DNA of 64,000 bases, taken from NCBI GenBank assembly GCA_015490675.1, contig WFXI01000320.1, forward strand, positions 62,001 through 126,000, written 5' to 3'. Source of the stretch: Hydrogenothermaceae bacterium. Lineage in GTDB: Bacteria > Aquificota > Aquificia > Aquificales > Hydrogenothermaceae. The position numbers were made by a program, and so were the translations under genes. This document shows positions 1 to 9,336 of the stretch, in pieces. A model generated the notes under the pieces. That model was given only the letters and a program-made list of their open reading frames with translations. It was not told the DNA's origin and did not search any database. The stretch's first letter is position 1, and every line of letters starts with the position of its first letter.

Positions 1-2087
1 GACAGTGTCTCTGTATCAATATTTTGATCCTCTCCCAAACAAAAACAATTAGATAATAAAACTTCTACAGAAGAATTATAAGGACAAACATTATTAACAC
101 ACTCCCTTAGCTCAACATAATCCAAAGTATCTTTTGCATTTATTGGAGATGAATTACTAGAATCCACATTTGGAACTACTTCCCCAGATCCAGCAGAATA
201 ATCATCTATCAAAGAAGCCTTAACTTTAACTCTACAAACTTTATTACAAGAATTATTTAAAGAATTTAAAGTACCTATCCTTATACTTCCATTTCCAGAA
301 ACAAAATCCTTATAAGTATATCTTCCTGAAGAAAAATCATAATTGATTTCCGTTTTATTTTCGTTTGTATATATAGACTCCCTTGTCTTAACAGCATCAT
401 CAAAGAAATCCTTACCGGGCATATTAGGATCTTGCAATCCCTTATCACAAACATAAACCCTCTTAATATAAAACCACTTATCTTTACCAGAAATCAAAGT
501 ATATTTTTCGTCCCTGTACTGAATTGTAATATTTTCCCCATCAGAACAAGCAACATAATTTTCAAGATCAGTTTTAAAAGAATAACATACAGGTGTTAAT
601 TTAACAGATATTCCTGTAGAAGAATAAGTTTGTATGCAATCTTGTCCATTAACATCACAAACATACTCTTTCTTTAATTTACAAGATGGATCCGTTGGAC
701 AATTATTATAAGTTTGAACAGATAAAATATCTTTCAACTTCAAATAATAATATAAAGTTGTAGAAGGTACTCCATTACAAGCACCTAAATTATAATAGGA
801 AAACCTAGCCTGAACAAAATCATTAGAAGGAGTATAACCCCTAGAATTACAAGAAGCTGTACCCTTAGTAGTATCTCCACTACAAGTGCCCCTACCCCAC
901 TCTGTATTCTTACCTTTTCTACTAACATTTCTAATAACTGTCCCATTTATAACTATATACTCTCTCTCATCATCAGGTATATACCAGCTTGTTTCCCATT
1001 TACCACAAAGGAAAACATTATAGTTTTGACCACATCCATTATTATATCCCCTAACTCTACACTTAAAATTATTATTCCCTATCTCTTGAAGACCTGTTGG
1101 ACAAGGATTGGAAGTCCCTAAATCACATCCTCCATCTGTAAAATACCTAGTCTCTACAACATAAATATTATTCTTAATAACACATTGATAAATATCTGGT
1201 GGAGGTTGAGTTTTCAATGAAGGAGATGTTGAAACATATTCATAAACACCAATAGCAGTAGAACTCTCCATCCCATCTATAGGAATATCAGGGCTCAATC
1301 CTGTCTTAACAGCTTCAATATCCGCTCGTAAAGATGAATCATCTTTGCCTCCACTAGAATAGTAAGACTTGGCCCTTCTTAAAGTATCTGAATTTGCAGA
1401 AATACAAGAAGAAGGCTTTGTTCCAGATAATTTGACTGTAAAATTTTGATAATCTTTATAAGACACAACACCTACAAAATCCTTCTTACCTGATACTAGA
1501 TTAGAAATTAAACCAGATATATCTGTTAAAATTTTAGAAACACCTTCCGGATAATTCAAAGAAATTTTGCCTGCAGAAGAATTTATAAAATAACAAGATG
1601 CCAAAGAAGGGAAATAAACAACTGGATTTAAAAAGCTAACTTTACCTGCATCATCCACAATAATTCTATAATACTTACAATTAGAAGTTGACCCAGGGCT
1701 ACAAACAAGGAATCCTGTCGTACAAACTGCAGAAATACCATTCAAACTAATAACATATTCATAAATACCATTTAAATCTAGATCTTCTCTTATAGTCAAA
1801 TTTATATCCCCTAAACTAGTTGAAGGATAATAGCTTATTTCTAAAAAAGGATACTCTGAAGTACAATTGAAATTTGCAGAACCTGATTCTCCCCCTAAAG
1901 TATTCAAAAGTTTACTACCATCATTACCAGGAACAAAAAGTTTATCATTCATAGTATTTCTATCTTTCATATAGAAATTCTTTATATCATTAGAAATATT
2001 TGCCCCAACCTGATTCGAATCCTCAGCAAAACTATAATAAAAAATAACAAAAAAAATCCAAAAACACAAAGAAAAAATACCCTGCAT
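1..2087 (-). CDS. Secreted cysteine-rich protein, TraN-like candidate (C-terminus outside window)
   Basis: An open minus-strand frame runs without a stop from an ATG at 2087 to the left edge, so at least 695 residues are present and the C-terminus is missing. The N-terminus is a signal peptide (hydrophobic residues 4-19, then SFA and an acidic mature start). I count 28 cysteines after the signal, many in CxxxC or CxxxxC spacings, which suggests an extracytoplasmic disulfide-bonded protein. Large Cys-rich exported proteins next to conjugation genes are typically TraN-type mating-pair stabilisation proteins; this is inference from composition and neighbourhood, and I see no diagnostic motif. 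An SD-like GAGGTG lies a few bases before the ATG. The gene is divergent from the lipoprotein at 2192. Confidence 0.6.
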   Translation of the reverse strand, partial: MQGIFSLCFWIFFVIFYYSFAEDSNQVGANISNDIKNFYMKDRNTMNDKLFVPGNDGSKLLNTLGGESGSANFNCTSEYPFLEISYYPSTSLGDINLTIREDLDLNGIYEYVISLNGISAVCTTGFLVCSPGSTSNCKYYRIIVDDAGKVSFLNPVVYFPSLASCYFINSSAGKISLNYPEGVSKILTDISGLISNLVSGKKDFVGVVSYKDYQNFTVKLSGTKPSSCISANSDTLRRAKSYYSSGGKDDSSLRADIEAVKTGLSPDIPIDGMESSTAIGVYEYVSTSPSLKTQPPPDIYQCVIKNNIYVVETRYFTDGGCDLGTSNPCPTGLQEIGNNNFKCRVRGYNNGCGQNYNVFLCGKWETSWYIPDDEREYIVINGTVIRNVSRKGKNTEWGRGTCSGDTTKGTASCNSRGYTPSNDFVQARFSYYNLGACNGVPSTTLYYYLKLKDILSVQTYNNCPTDPSCKLKKEYVCDVNGQDCIQTYSSTGISVKLTPVCYSFKTDLENYVACSDGENITIQYRDEKYTLISGKDKWFYIKRVYVCDKGLQDPNMPGKDFFDDAVKTRESIYTNENKTEINYDFSSGRYTYKDFVSGNGSIRIGTLNSLNNSCNKVCRVKVKASLIDDYSAGSGEVVPNVDSSNSSPINAKDTLDYVELRECVNNVCPYNSSVEVLLSNCFCLGEDQNIDTETL

Positions 2088-2140
2088 AATTAACACCTCA
2101 AGAAAAAAGCTAAACCATTATATTTTTTATTAAATAAATA

Positions 2141-2152
2141 TATGATATGATA
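2141..2152 (+). promoter_or_regulatory. TATGATATGATA element, copy 1
   Basis: Exact TATGATATGATA lying 39 bases before the start of the SH3 lipoprotein gene and pointing towards it. It is one of seven exact copies in the window, all in the same orientation relative to the next gene. It is likely a -10-type promoter element; the function is inferred. Confidence 0.5.
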
Positions 2153-2191
2153 TATAATATACCAGAAAAATCAAAATAAAAAGGAAAAAAA

Positions 2192-2797
2192 ATGAAAAAT
2201 ACCAAATTAATAACCATAATAACTACAGGCTTAATTATAAGTCTAATCTCTAACTCCTGCAGCATCAAAAAAGAAACTAAAGCAGATAAAGAACTATTCA
2301 CACTAACAAAAGCAGTAAAAATAAATGCTGAAAAGCAAAATGAAATAGAGAACGAAATTAAAAATTTAAATGCTTCTCAAATAGAAAATAAAATTTCTAT
2401 TAATAAACTAAGAAAAGAAATAGAACATTTAAAAGAAGAAAATACAAAACTCAAAAAAATAATAGAAATTAGCAATCAAGAAAATAAAAAAATATCTCAA
2501 GCAATAAAACTAACTATAAAAAGTCAGGAAAATATAATAAACAAAATCAAAAAACTAGAACAAGAACATAATGAAAAAATTTTAATATCCCAAGGAAAAA
2601 TATTTGCAATATCAATAACATGGCTAAATATAAGAGAAAAACCATCAAAAAACTCAAAAAAATTAGGTATATTAACTCCTGGGACTAAAAAAAGAGTTTA
2701 TGATAAAAAATTAGACGAAAAAGGTAACACTTGGTATAAAATAGACAAAGGTTATATATCAGGAAAATATTCAATACTAATAAAAGATGATATCTAA
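2192..2797 (+). CDS. Coiled-coil lipoprotein with C-terminal bacterial SH3 domain
   Basis: 201 residues. The N-terminus is a lipoprotein-like signal (hydrophobic 5-20 ending in ISNSC, Cys about residue 23), although the position -3 residue is not a classical lipobox Leu. Residues about 35-140 are a long Lys/Glu-rich coiled coil. Residues about 145-200 look like a bacterial SH3 (SH3_3) domain: 'WLNIREKPSKNSKKLGIL', then a Gly-rich turn and 'WYKIDKGYIS'. Such proteins usually sit in the envelope and bind peptidoglycan or a partner. It is next to conjugation genes, so a transfer-envelope role is plausible but unproven. AAGGA precedes the ATG. Its stop overlaps the convergent neighbour's stop by 4 bases. 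Confidence 0.65.
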   Translation: MKNTKLITIITTGLIISLISNSCSIKKETKADKELFTLTKAVKINAEKQNEIENEIKNLNASQIENKISINKLRKEIEHLKEENTKLKKIIEISNQENKKISQAIKLTIKSQENIINKIKKLEQEHNEKILISQGKIFAISITWLNIREKPSKNSKKLGILTPGTKKRVYDKKLDEKGNTWYKIDKGYISGKYSILIKDDI

Positions 2798-3999
2798 AAA
2801 TACATCTTTACTGTTGCAAAATCTTCTAAATCTTTATCATAAGATAACCTTTTCAAAGCCACTAAAACTCTTTTTATTCTTTCTTCGCTATCCTTAGAAA
2901 TATCTTTATTAATAACACCTATTTCCTTTAAAGTATTTAAAGCTTTTTCAGCACTTTTACTTTCATTATCATCCATATCTATTTTCTCTACATTTATTTG
3001 TTTAATCTGTCTATCTTTAACCGCTTTCAATTCTAATGCTTTCTCAAAAAGAACTCCTGCTTTACTAATTTCTGGAACTTCCTTAATCTTATATATTTCT
3101 TCTTTAAGTTTATTGTATTCTCGTTTAGATATATATCTTTTTCTCAGCTTATACGTAATATTATAAACATCTACACCTATCTTTTCTTTCATAACTTTAT
3201 TAAAATTAGGGAAATACTGCTTTTTTATTATTTTTAAGGCATCCTGAATAAATCTTATTTGTTCACTATCTTCATCTGAAAAATCAGTACTAACTAAAGA
3301 CCTTTCAGATGACAATATCAATTTTTTCAAAGTAACTAACTTACCTATAATAAAATCATATTTCTCTCCAGAAGCCCTAATAATCCTCTCTACAACCTCT
3401 AAAATATCTTTAGAAACATTCTCTATTTTTTTGTTCTTCGCTTTATTTATAAATTCATTTAAAAATCTATTTAAAAACAACATAGATAATCTCTCAAGAA
3501 CTAAAAAATCTTTTCTGTTTAACTTAGAGAAATAACCCTTATTCATACCATAAATAATAAATACTGGCATAAATATATACTTAAAATTTCTATATGACTC
3601 TGGAATAATCTTAATTCTAATAAATCTATCAACAGATGCTGGAGAAATTTCTGATAAATCAATTTCTAAATCTAAATGTGCCTTAATTTTATTAAACTCA
3701 TTAATAAAATAAACAAAACTTAAATCACTATAATCTTCATCTCTAGAATATATAGGATATTCAACACCTGCAAAATAAGATAACCAAAGTTCTCCACCAT
3801 TATTTAAGAAGTTCTTTTGATCTGCAGATAACCACTTAAACGGATAATTACCAAATTTAGCCGTCTCTAATAAGCTTACTATAATTAATCTATCATTTAA
3901 ATAATCTAAAAATTCTTCTATCTTATCCTTATAGCCTTCTTTATTGCTAAAAAAAGTTTTCAAACTTTCTTTAGCCAAATTCTTTATAGAAGTAGACAA
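2794..3999 (-). CDS. Hypothetical protein (401 aa), own promoter element
   Basis: No family recognised. It is a soluble, mostly helical and charged protein with no signal peptide or membrane segment. The start is a TTG behind a very strong SD (AAGGAGGT) at a long spacing of about 13 bases; no better start is visible. The C-terminal third is Lys/Glu-rich. A TATGATATGATA element lies 42 bases upstream on the same strand, so it is probably transcribed alone. It lies between the TraN-like gene and the primase gene, and its job cannot be read from the sequence. Confidence 0.6.
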   Translation of the reverse strand: MSTSIKNLAKESLKTFFSNKEGYKDKIEEFLDYLNDRLIIVSLLETAKFGNYPFKWLSADQKNFLNNGGELWLSYFAGVEYPIYSRDEDYSDLSFVYFINEFNKIKAHLDLEIDLSEISPASVDRFIRIKIIPESYRNFKYIFMPVFIIYGMNKGYFSKLNRKDFLVLERLSMLFLNRFLNEFINKAKNKKIENVSKDILEVVERIIRASGEKYDFIIGKLVTLKKLILSSERSLVSTDFSDEDSEQIRFIQDALKIIKKQYFPNFNKVMKEKIGVDVYNITYKLRKRYISKREYNKLKEEIYKIKEVPEISKAGVLFEKALELKAVKDRQIKQINVEKIDMDDNESKSAEKALNTLKEIGVINKDISKDSEERIKRVLVALKRLSYDKDLEDFATVKMYF

Positions 4000-4041
4000 A
4001 ATATATATATACCTCCTTAGTTATTGAAATAAATACCTATA

Positions 4042-4053
4042 TATCATATCATA
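4042..4053 (-). promoter_or_regulatory. TATGATATGATA element, copy 2
   Basis: Exact element on the minus strand, 42 bases upstream of the TTG start of the 401-residue hypothetical gene and pointing at it. Confidence 0.5.
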
Positions 4054-4112
4054 ATAAGAAGTCCAAACATACAACTATATAGTATAAAAAATTTTTAAAA
4101 GGTCAACATAAA

Positions 4113-5258
4113 ATGAAAAAACTACCTCCAGGAACCATAATAATACTCCTCGAAAAAAAATTTGGATTAAAGGTAAAAAAACATGTAAAAACCTACTCTG
4201 TAAAATGCCCTTTCCACGATGATAATAAAGCATCCGCTTTAGTATTCCCAGAAGTAAATGTTTTTACATGCTTAGTATGTGGACAAAAACTAAAAGAAAA
4301 ATGGGCTAAAATTTCTGGTAAATCACTTAAACCTTCTAATACAAGATATCATTATATACCTGCAAAAGCAGTAGCTATGCTAGAAGGAATAAATAAAAAA
4401 GCCCTAACAGAAGAAGAATGGAAACTCTTTCTCAAGGAAATACAGTCTGGAAACATCAAGCAGGAAACTTATGAAAACCAAAATTTTAAAGAAACAAAAA
4501 AGGATAATGATATAAATCCTGAAGAGATATGGAAACTATGCAAAGAACATATATGTACCAACTCTTTAAAATATCTAAAATCAAGAAATATAAACGGAAA
4601 CATACTATTTAAAAAAAACCTTATCAGATTTTTAAATAAAGAAGTAGCTGCAAAATACAAAATACTTTATTATTATTACAAAAATGATTACAAGATATTA
4701 ATACCCCTATACGACTATAATGGTAAAAACATAGTAAACATCCAATTCAGAAAAATAAGTAAAAATAATAAACTACCAAAAGCTAAATTTCTCCCTGGAG
4801 GAAAAGTTACAGATTTTGGAATAGAAGATCTAAAACAAAATTCTTTAGCCACTTTCCTAGTAGAAGGCAGTACAGATTATTTATCTTTAAAAAGCCTAGG
4901 ATATAAAAATGTCATAGGACTAACAAATATAAACAGTACCTTTTCAACTCCTGAAAAGATAAATCTACTAAAAAAACTTCCTAAATTTATCTTTATGTTT
5001 TATGACAATGATGAGCCTGGAATAGAATTTATGAAACAAATAAAAAACCAAATAAAAAATTTAGATAATTCCAAAATTTTCATCCCATTGAATTTACTAT
5101 CAAAGACAAAAAAAATCAAAGATGTAAATGATTTCATAATAGCTACAGAAAATCCTAAAAATAAAATAAATCAATCAATAAAAAAATTAATATCCTTAGC
5201 AATAAATAATAAAGAAATAAAAGATAGAATAATAAATAACTTAGATTCTCTAATTTAG
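4113..5258 (+). CDS. DnaG-like primase (CHC2 zinc finger + TOPRIM)
   Basis: 381 residues. The N-terminal zinc finger has Cys32-x2-His35 and Cys53-x2-Cys56, as in DnaG/CHC2 primases. A TOPRIM domain follows: Glu251 in 'LVEGSTDYL' and the metal-binding Asp298-x-Asp300 in 'YDNDEPG'. It is much shorter than chromosomal DnaG (about 600 aa), and I see no DnaB-binding C-terminal domain, as in many plasmid and phage primases. It should make RNA primers for plasmid lagging-strand synthesis or for strand replacement after conjugation. A paralogue with zinc residues at the same positions lies at 19919. The start follows AAAGGT. It is monocistronic and convergent with the relaxase-like gene. Confidence 0.85.
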   Translation: MKKLPPGTIIILLEKKFGLKVKKHVKTYSVKCPFHDDNKASALVFPEVNVFTCLVCGQKLKEKWAKISGKSLKPSNTRYHYIPAKAVAMLEGINKKALTEEEWKLFLKEIQSGNIKQETYENQNFKETKKDNDINPEEIWKLCKEHICTNSLKYLKSRNINGNILFKKNLIRFLNKEVAAKYKILYYYYKNDYKILIPLYDYNGKNIVNIQFRKISKNNKLPKAKFLPGGKVTDFGIEDLKQNSLATFLVEGSTDYLSLKSLGYKNVIGLTNINSTFSTPEKINLLKKLPKFIFMFYDNDEPGIEFMKQIKNQIKNLDNSKIFIPLNLLSKTKKIKDVNDFIIATENPKNKINQSIKKLISLAINNKEIKDRIINNLDSLI

Positions 5259-5291
5259 TAACATTATAAGTTAGTATATAAGTCTTAAGCC

Positions 5292-7700
5292 CTATTTAAA
5301 TGATAATACTCTTTCCACAAAATCCTTTGACATACACAAATAAAAATCTCCATCATCATTCTCAACAAAGAAATTATCAGACATATCAAAAATATTAAAT
5401 CCTAATTTTTTATATAAAAACGATATATCCCTACTATGTAATATGTCCTTATAATTAATCTCTTCATTAGCAAATATATTTGCAAAAAAATAAGAAAAAA
5501 GATTCAGCCACCCACGGGAAAGTAATTCTACACCTAAAGATTTCATAGGTACCTTATACAATTTTCTCGATGAAGAAAAAGAAACATTATAAAAATCATG
5601 CTCCTTAATATTTCTATTTTCCTCAATATAAACAAAAAACTCAACTAACTTCTTAAAATCCTCTAAAAAAAGTTTTTTACCCTTATCAGTTAATTCTTTA
5701 GTAATTGAAGAATAAGAAGAATAATTCACTCCACTAAATCCCAAATTAGAGTAATAAGCCTTCTTAAAATCTTCAGGAATATAAGTAAAATAATTATTCA
5801 TAAGTATAATACTTTTAAAATTATCAAAACTTTCAGAAAAAATCTCTACAGAATTATACTTTAAATTAAAAAACTCAATAACTCTGTTTTCAAATAATCT
5901 AGCATATTTATCAGAGAAAAAAAGTATCTTAAAGTTAAAAAACTGCTCATCAGAAAGAGATTCTTTCACATTCAGAGTAGAATGATATTTAAAAACAAGT
6001 TTTATAAACTCAAAAACTGTAGATGAAAAAAAATTTGAAATATCCGACAAATCCGATATAGTATCTATATTACTTCGAGGACCTCTTCTTTTTATACCAT
6101 TACTTTTACTATTATCCTGTATCTTTATCTTTTCTACGAAGGAAGATAAACCCATTTTTTCAAGAAAAATAATAGACTCCTCAAAACTAAATTTAGATGA
6201 ATAGTCTTTTATAAATAACTCTAAAACAATCTCATCTTTATGTTGAGATACCTTAGAAGAATATATCTTTCCTATATCATGAAACAAAGCTCCTGCTATA
6301 AGTAATAGCAGTTCCTTAACATTATTAAAATTTTTTTTGTTAGAATTAGAATAATAGTAACTCAAAATAAAAAATAAAACTAAAGCATTATGAGAAGAAA
6401 GAAATGTCCTTGAATAATACATATATCTTTTTTCTATATCAACATGAAGACCTTCCTTATACTTAAAATCCGAAGAAAAATATTTGAAATTTTCTTCTAA
6501 AAATACTGATTTCTTCAAAAGAAATATAATCAAATCCAATAGATAAAAAATTTCTTTCAAGTCCTTTGAAGTTAAATCTGAATTTGAAATTTCCTGTTTT
6601 AGAGTATAAACCACAAACAAAATAAGCTTTTTATATACTGAAACACTAAACTTATAATATCCATCTAAATAACTACTATTTACATCAGAAATAGAAAATT
6701 TTTCATTAAAAATTCTTTCAACCAGTTTAAAATACAAAGAGGTATCTACATCCAAAAAGATACTAATATCTTGAATATCAACATCTTCATACTCTACTTG
6801 TAAATCACCTAATTTATTTTTTAAAAGAGTGTCTAAGAAAACTAATAAAGCAAAATTATAAGCAAACCAATATCTACTATCATCATAAATAAGTGGTAAT
6901 TTTTTTCCAGAAAAATTTTCATCCTGAGATTCTATTGCCCTATTTAAATTTTTATCATTATCATTCTTATCAACAATGCTTTCAGATAAAAGTAAAACTT
7001 CCTCTTTACTATTATCTGATACATCAAGAACTTCATCTTCACTACCTTCAACAACAACATTTAGCCCTTCTTCTTCCAAGCTCTCTACAACATCTTTATT
7101 TAATCTGGCATCATCTAATCCAGAAATTAAAAAATCATCATCTAAACTACTTTCATCATCACAAAATGCTTCATTACTAATATCTTCTTCAAGAACCTCT
7201 TGTTGTTGTTCATAAGAAATATCTTTGTTAGAGACAACTAATTCATTAGTATCTTCAGTATCTTCAGTATCTTCATGATTTTTATCCTTTACAACTTCTT
7301 TATTAGGAAGTTCAAAACCTTTTTCTCTCAAAAGCAAATATATTTCTTTAAACCTTTCCTCTTGATGCTTAAGAAACTCTTCTTTTAAATTAGTTTCAAC
7401 TTTATCTATCTTTTCATTAACTTTCTTAATCTCTGTCTCAATTTTATTGTTTACTTTATTAGTATGGTCCTCTATAGTCTCCATAATAACATTAGTATGC
7501 TTAAGCAAAGCTCTATCAAAAGCCTCTGCAAACCTTTTGACAACTTTAGATACTAACTGAGCTTCTCTTAAATCTTTTTCTTTTTTCACAAGTTCTGGAT
7601 CTTCTTGAAATCTTGCTTTTCCCGTGGTTTCTATTATAGCCGGTAAGGAAATTTTCACAGGTCCTTTCCTCTTCTTTTTAAAAAGACGAAAAATCCTCAT
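5292..7700 (-). CDS. HD-domain protein, candidate MobH-type relaxase
   Basis: 802 residues. Residues 70-125 are a coiled coil and 140-260 an acidic low-complexity linker. The central part has an HD-hydrolase pattern: His437, His474-Asp475 in 'ALFHDIGK', then His573 and Asp597. HD-fold proteins beside a TraD-type coupling protein are the hallmark of MobH (TraI_2) relaxases such as those of R27 and SXT, which nick at oriT. The C-terminal 200 residues could be the TraI_2_C-like region. It ends an operon running from 13246. Its ATG overlaps the upstream stop (ATGA). The HD motif is seen directly; relaxase identity is inference, and it could instead be another HD phosphohydrolase. Confidence 0.55.
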   Translation of the reverse strand: MRIFRLFKKKRKGPVKISLPAIIETTGKARFQEDPELVKKEKDLREAQLVSKVVKRFAEAFDRALLKHTNVIMETIEDHTNKVNNKIETEIKKVNEKIDKVETNLKEEFLKHQEERFKEIYLLLREKGFELPNKEVVKDKNHEDTEDTEDTNELVVSNKDISYEQQQEVLEEDISNEAFCDDESSLDDDFLISGLDDARLNKDVVESLEEEGLNVVVEGSEDEVLDVSDNSKEEVLLLSESIVDKNDNDKNLNRAIESQDENFSGKKLPLIYDDSRYWFAYNFALLVFLDTLLKNKLGDLQVEYEDVDIQDISIFLDVDTSLYFKLVERIFNEKFSISDVNSSYLDGYYKFSVSVYKKLILFVVYTLKQEISNSDLTSKDLKEIFYLLDLIIFLLKKSVFLEENFKYFSSDFKYKEGLHVDIEKRYMYYSRTFLSSHNALVLFFILSYYYSNSNKKNFNNVKELLLLIAGALFHDIGKIYSSKVSQHKDEIVLELFIKDYSSKFSFEESIIFLEKMGLSSFVEKIKIQDNSKSNGIKRRGPRSNIDTISDLSDISNFFSSTVFEFIKLVFKYHSTLNVKESLSDEQFFNFKILFFSDKYARLFENRVIEFFNLKYNSVEIFSESFDNFKSIILMNNYFTYIPEDFKKAYYSNLGFSGVNYSSYSSITKELTDKGKKLFLEDFKKLVEFFVYIEENRNIKEHDFYNVSFSSSRKLYKVPMKSLGVELLSRGWLNLFSYFFANIFANEEINYKDILHSRDISFLYKKLGFNIFDMSDNFFVENDDGDFYLCMSKDFVERVLSFK

Positions 7701-9322
7701 ACTCTTAAAACCTCTTTTAACCCTTTATAATTCGGTATTTTATTTTCCTTATGCTTTAAATTGAAAAACAAAAAGGAATATAAATAAGAATCTCTCTTAA
7801 GTTTAGTTAATATCTCTATTCTTTCTCCTTTAGACTCACCAAAAACCAATCTATACTTAGAAACATGAGGTGAATATTCAGAAGAAAAATTCATCTCAAA
7901 ATCAGCTCTAAAATTATAAGGAATAACTAAAAAATATTTTCCAAAAATAATATCTATAGCTTTAGGAACTAAATATATATCTTCATTAAAAACAAAACCT
8001 AAAAAATCATAACTAGAAGCATACTCTTTTTCTTCCCCTCTTCTATCTTTGTATGTATAAATTCTATAAGCAACAGCTTCATTACGAACATTTAAATAAT
8101 TAACCAATTTTTCAATATAATTTACCGATATTTCCTTAAATTCATCAGAAAAAGTAGACTCAAATGCAGAAAAAATACCTAAAAAGGTAAACAAAACAGG
8201 ATTTGACAACCTTTTCTTCTTAAAAACCTGCACATTATGCAAACTTAAATAATTATAAAACTCACAACTACTAAATACTTTTCCAAAAGCATAATAAAAA
8301 CTATCCTCTCTATAATTAGGATTATAACTCTCTAAAACATAAACTAAAAAATCTTTAAAAAGTTTTACTGGTTCATAAGACTGATTCAAAAAATACTTTA
8401 AATCCTTATTTCTATATAACATCGTATAAAATTTAATTATATCCTCTACATGTTTGTCCCATAAATAATCAAAAAGATGCTGAATTCTCATAAAATCATC
8501 ACTCTTAAAATAAATTTTTTCTACTATTTCCAAAGAAACTCCTAACACTAAAAGCCGGTCTTTTATTGAACTAGGTAAATTCCCCTCATAACTATTATTA
8601 ATAGGTAATTCAGATGGACCTTCTAAAGAAACCAATTTAGACGAAACAGTTACAGACTCTTCCTCCTCTTTTTGTACTTCCTTAACAACTTCATTAGCTA
8701 TATCAGATGCTCTATTAGTAGTAATAAAATTCATTCCTCCTAAAGATTCCTTTATATCTTTTATAAAATCTCTTAATTCATCTCTAGATAACTCATAAAG
8801 TTTTCTATTCCCACTTCTAGATTCCATAAACTTCCAAATTTCTTCTGCAAGAGAACTCCTAACTGAAGGTGAAATATCATCTCCTAACTCTTGCTGAAGA
8901 ATATCATCAAGAAAACTTTCACCAAATAAAGATGCTATCTTTTCTTCTACGGGGAGTTTATCAAAGAATTCCTCAGAAGTCCCTGTAGAACTCAGCAAAG
9001 CATGCTCAGCTTTTAAAACCAATTCTTTCTCTGTTAATCTTGCAGCTTTATCCAAAATCCTCTCAACTTCCTCTTCCGTGTACCTAGATACACTATCAGC
9101 CTCTGCCCAAATTTTAGCTAATTTTTCCAGCAAAATATTCCCATCATCATCCATATATTCTTTTAAGTACTTTGTTAAATCATCTTTCTTTCTAGCTCTT
9201 TTAATTTTTAAAAATTTTGAAGGTATCTCAAAATACACCCCTAACAAAACCATTCCTAAGAACATTAATCCTAAAGAAAAATAAATCTTATTTTCTTCTA
9301 AAAAAGAAAATAAAGAATCCAT
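7697..9322 (-). CDS. Membrane-anchored conjugation-operon protein (541 aa)
   Basis: No family recognised. One N-terminal transmembrane segment (about residues 13-31) is followed by a basic patch 'KIKRARKK', so the rest should be cytoplasmic. Residues 35-225 are acidic and helical, with a second globular part from about 235. It lies between the coupling protein and the HD relaxase candidate, with a 4-base overlap to the latter and a 14-base gap to the former. This suggests that it helps bring relaxosome and coupling protein together at the membrane (inference). SD GAGAGG precedes the ATG by 9 bases. Confidence 0.6.
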   Translation of the reverse strand: MDSLFSFLEENKIYFSLGLMFLGMVLLGVYFEIPSKFLKIKRARKKDDLTKYLKEYMDDDGNILLEKLAKIWAEADSVSRYTEEEVERILDKAARLTEKELVLKAEHALLSSTGTSEEFFDKLPVEEKIASLFGESFLDDILQQELGDDISPSVRSSLAEEIWKFMESRSGNRKLYELSRDELRDFIKDIKESLGGMNFITTNRASDIANEVVKEVQKEEEESVTVSSKLVSLEGPSELPINNSYEGNLPSSIKDRLLVLGVSLEIVEKIYFKSDDFMRIQHLFDYLWDKHVEDIIKFYTMLYRNKDLKYFLNQSYEPVKLFKDFLVYVLESYNPNYREDSFYYAFGKVFSSCEFYNYLSLHNVQVFKKKRLSNPVLFTFLGIFSAFESTFSDEFKEISVNYIEKLVNYLNVRNEAVAYRIYTYKDRRGEEKEYASSYDFLGFVFNEDIYLVPKAIDIIFGKYFLVIPYNFRADFEMNFSSEYSPHVSKYRLVFGESKGERIEILTKLKRDSYLYSFLFFNLKHKENKIPNYKGLKEVLRV

Positions 9323-9336
9323 AACAAATAACCTCT

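Noticed and set aside
6893..7215. Plus-strand frames rich in Ser, His and Leu inside the HD-protein gene
   Set aside because: They are antisense shadows of the acidic low-complexity linker of the minus-strand gene.
7235..7285. Short tandem repeat (TATCTTCAG type)
   Set aside because: Only encodes the DTE repeats of an acidic linker; no further significance seen.
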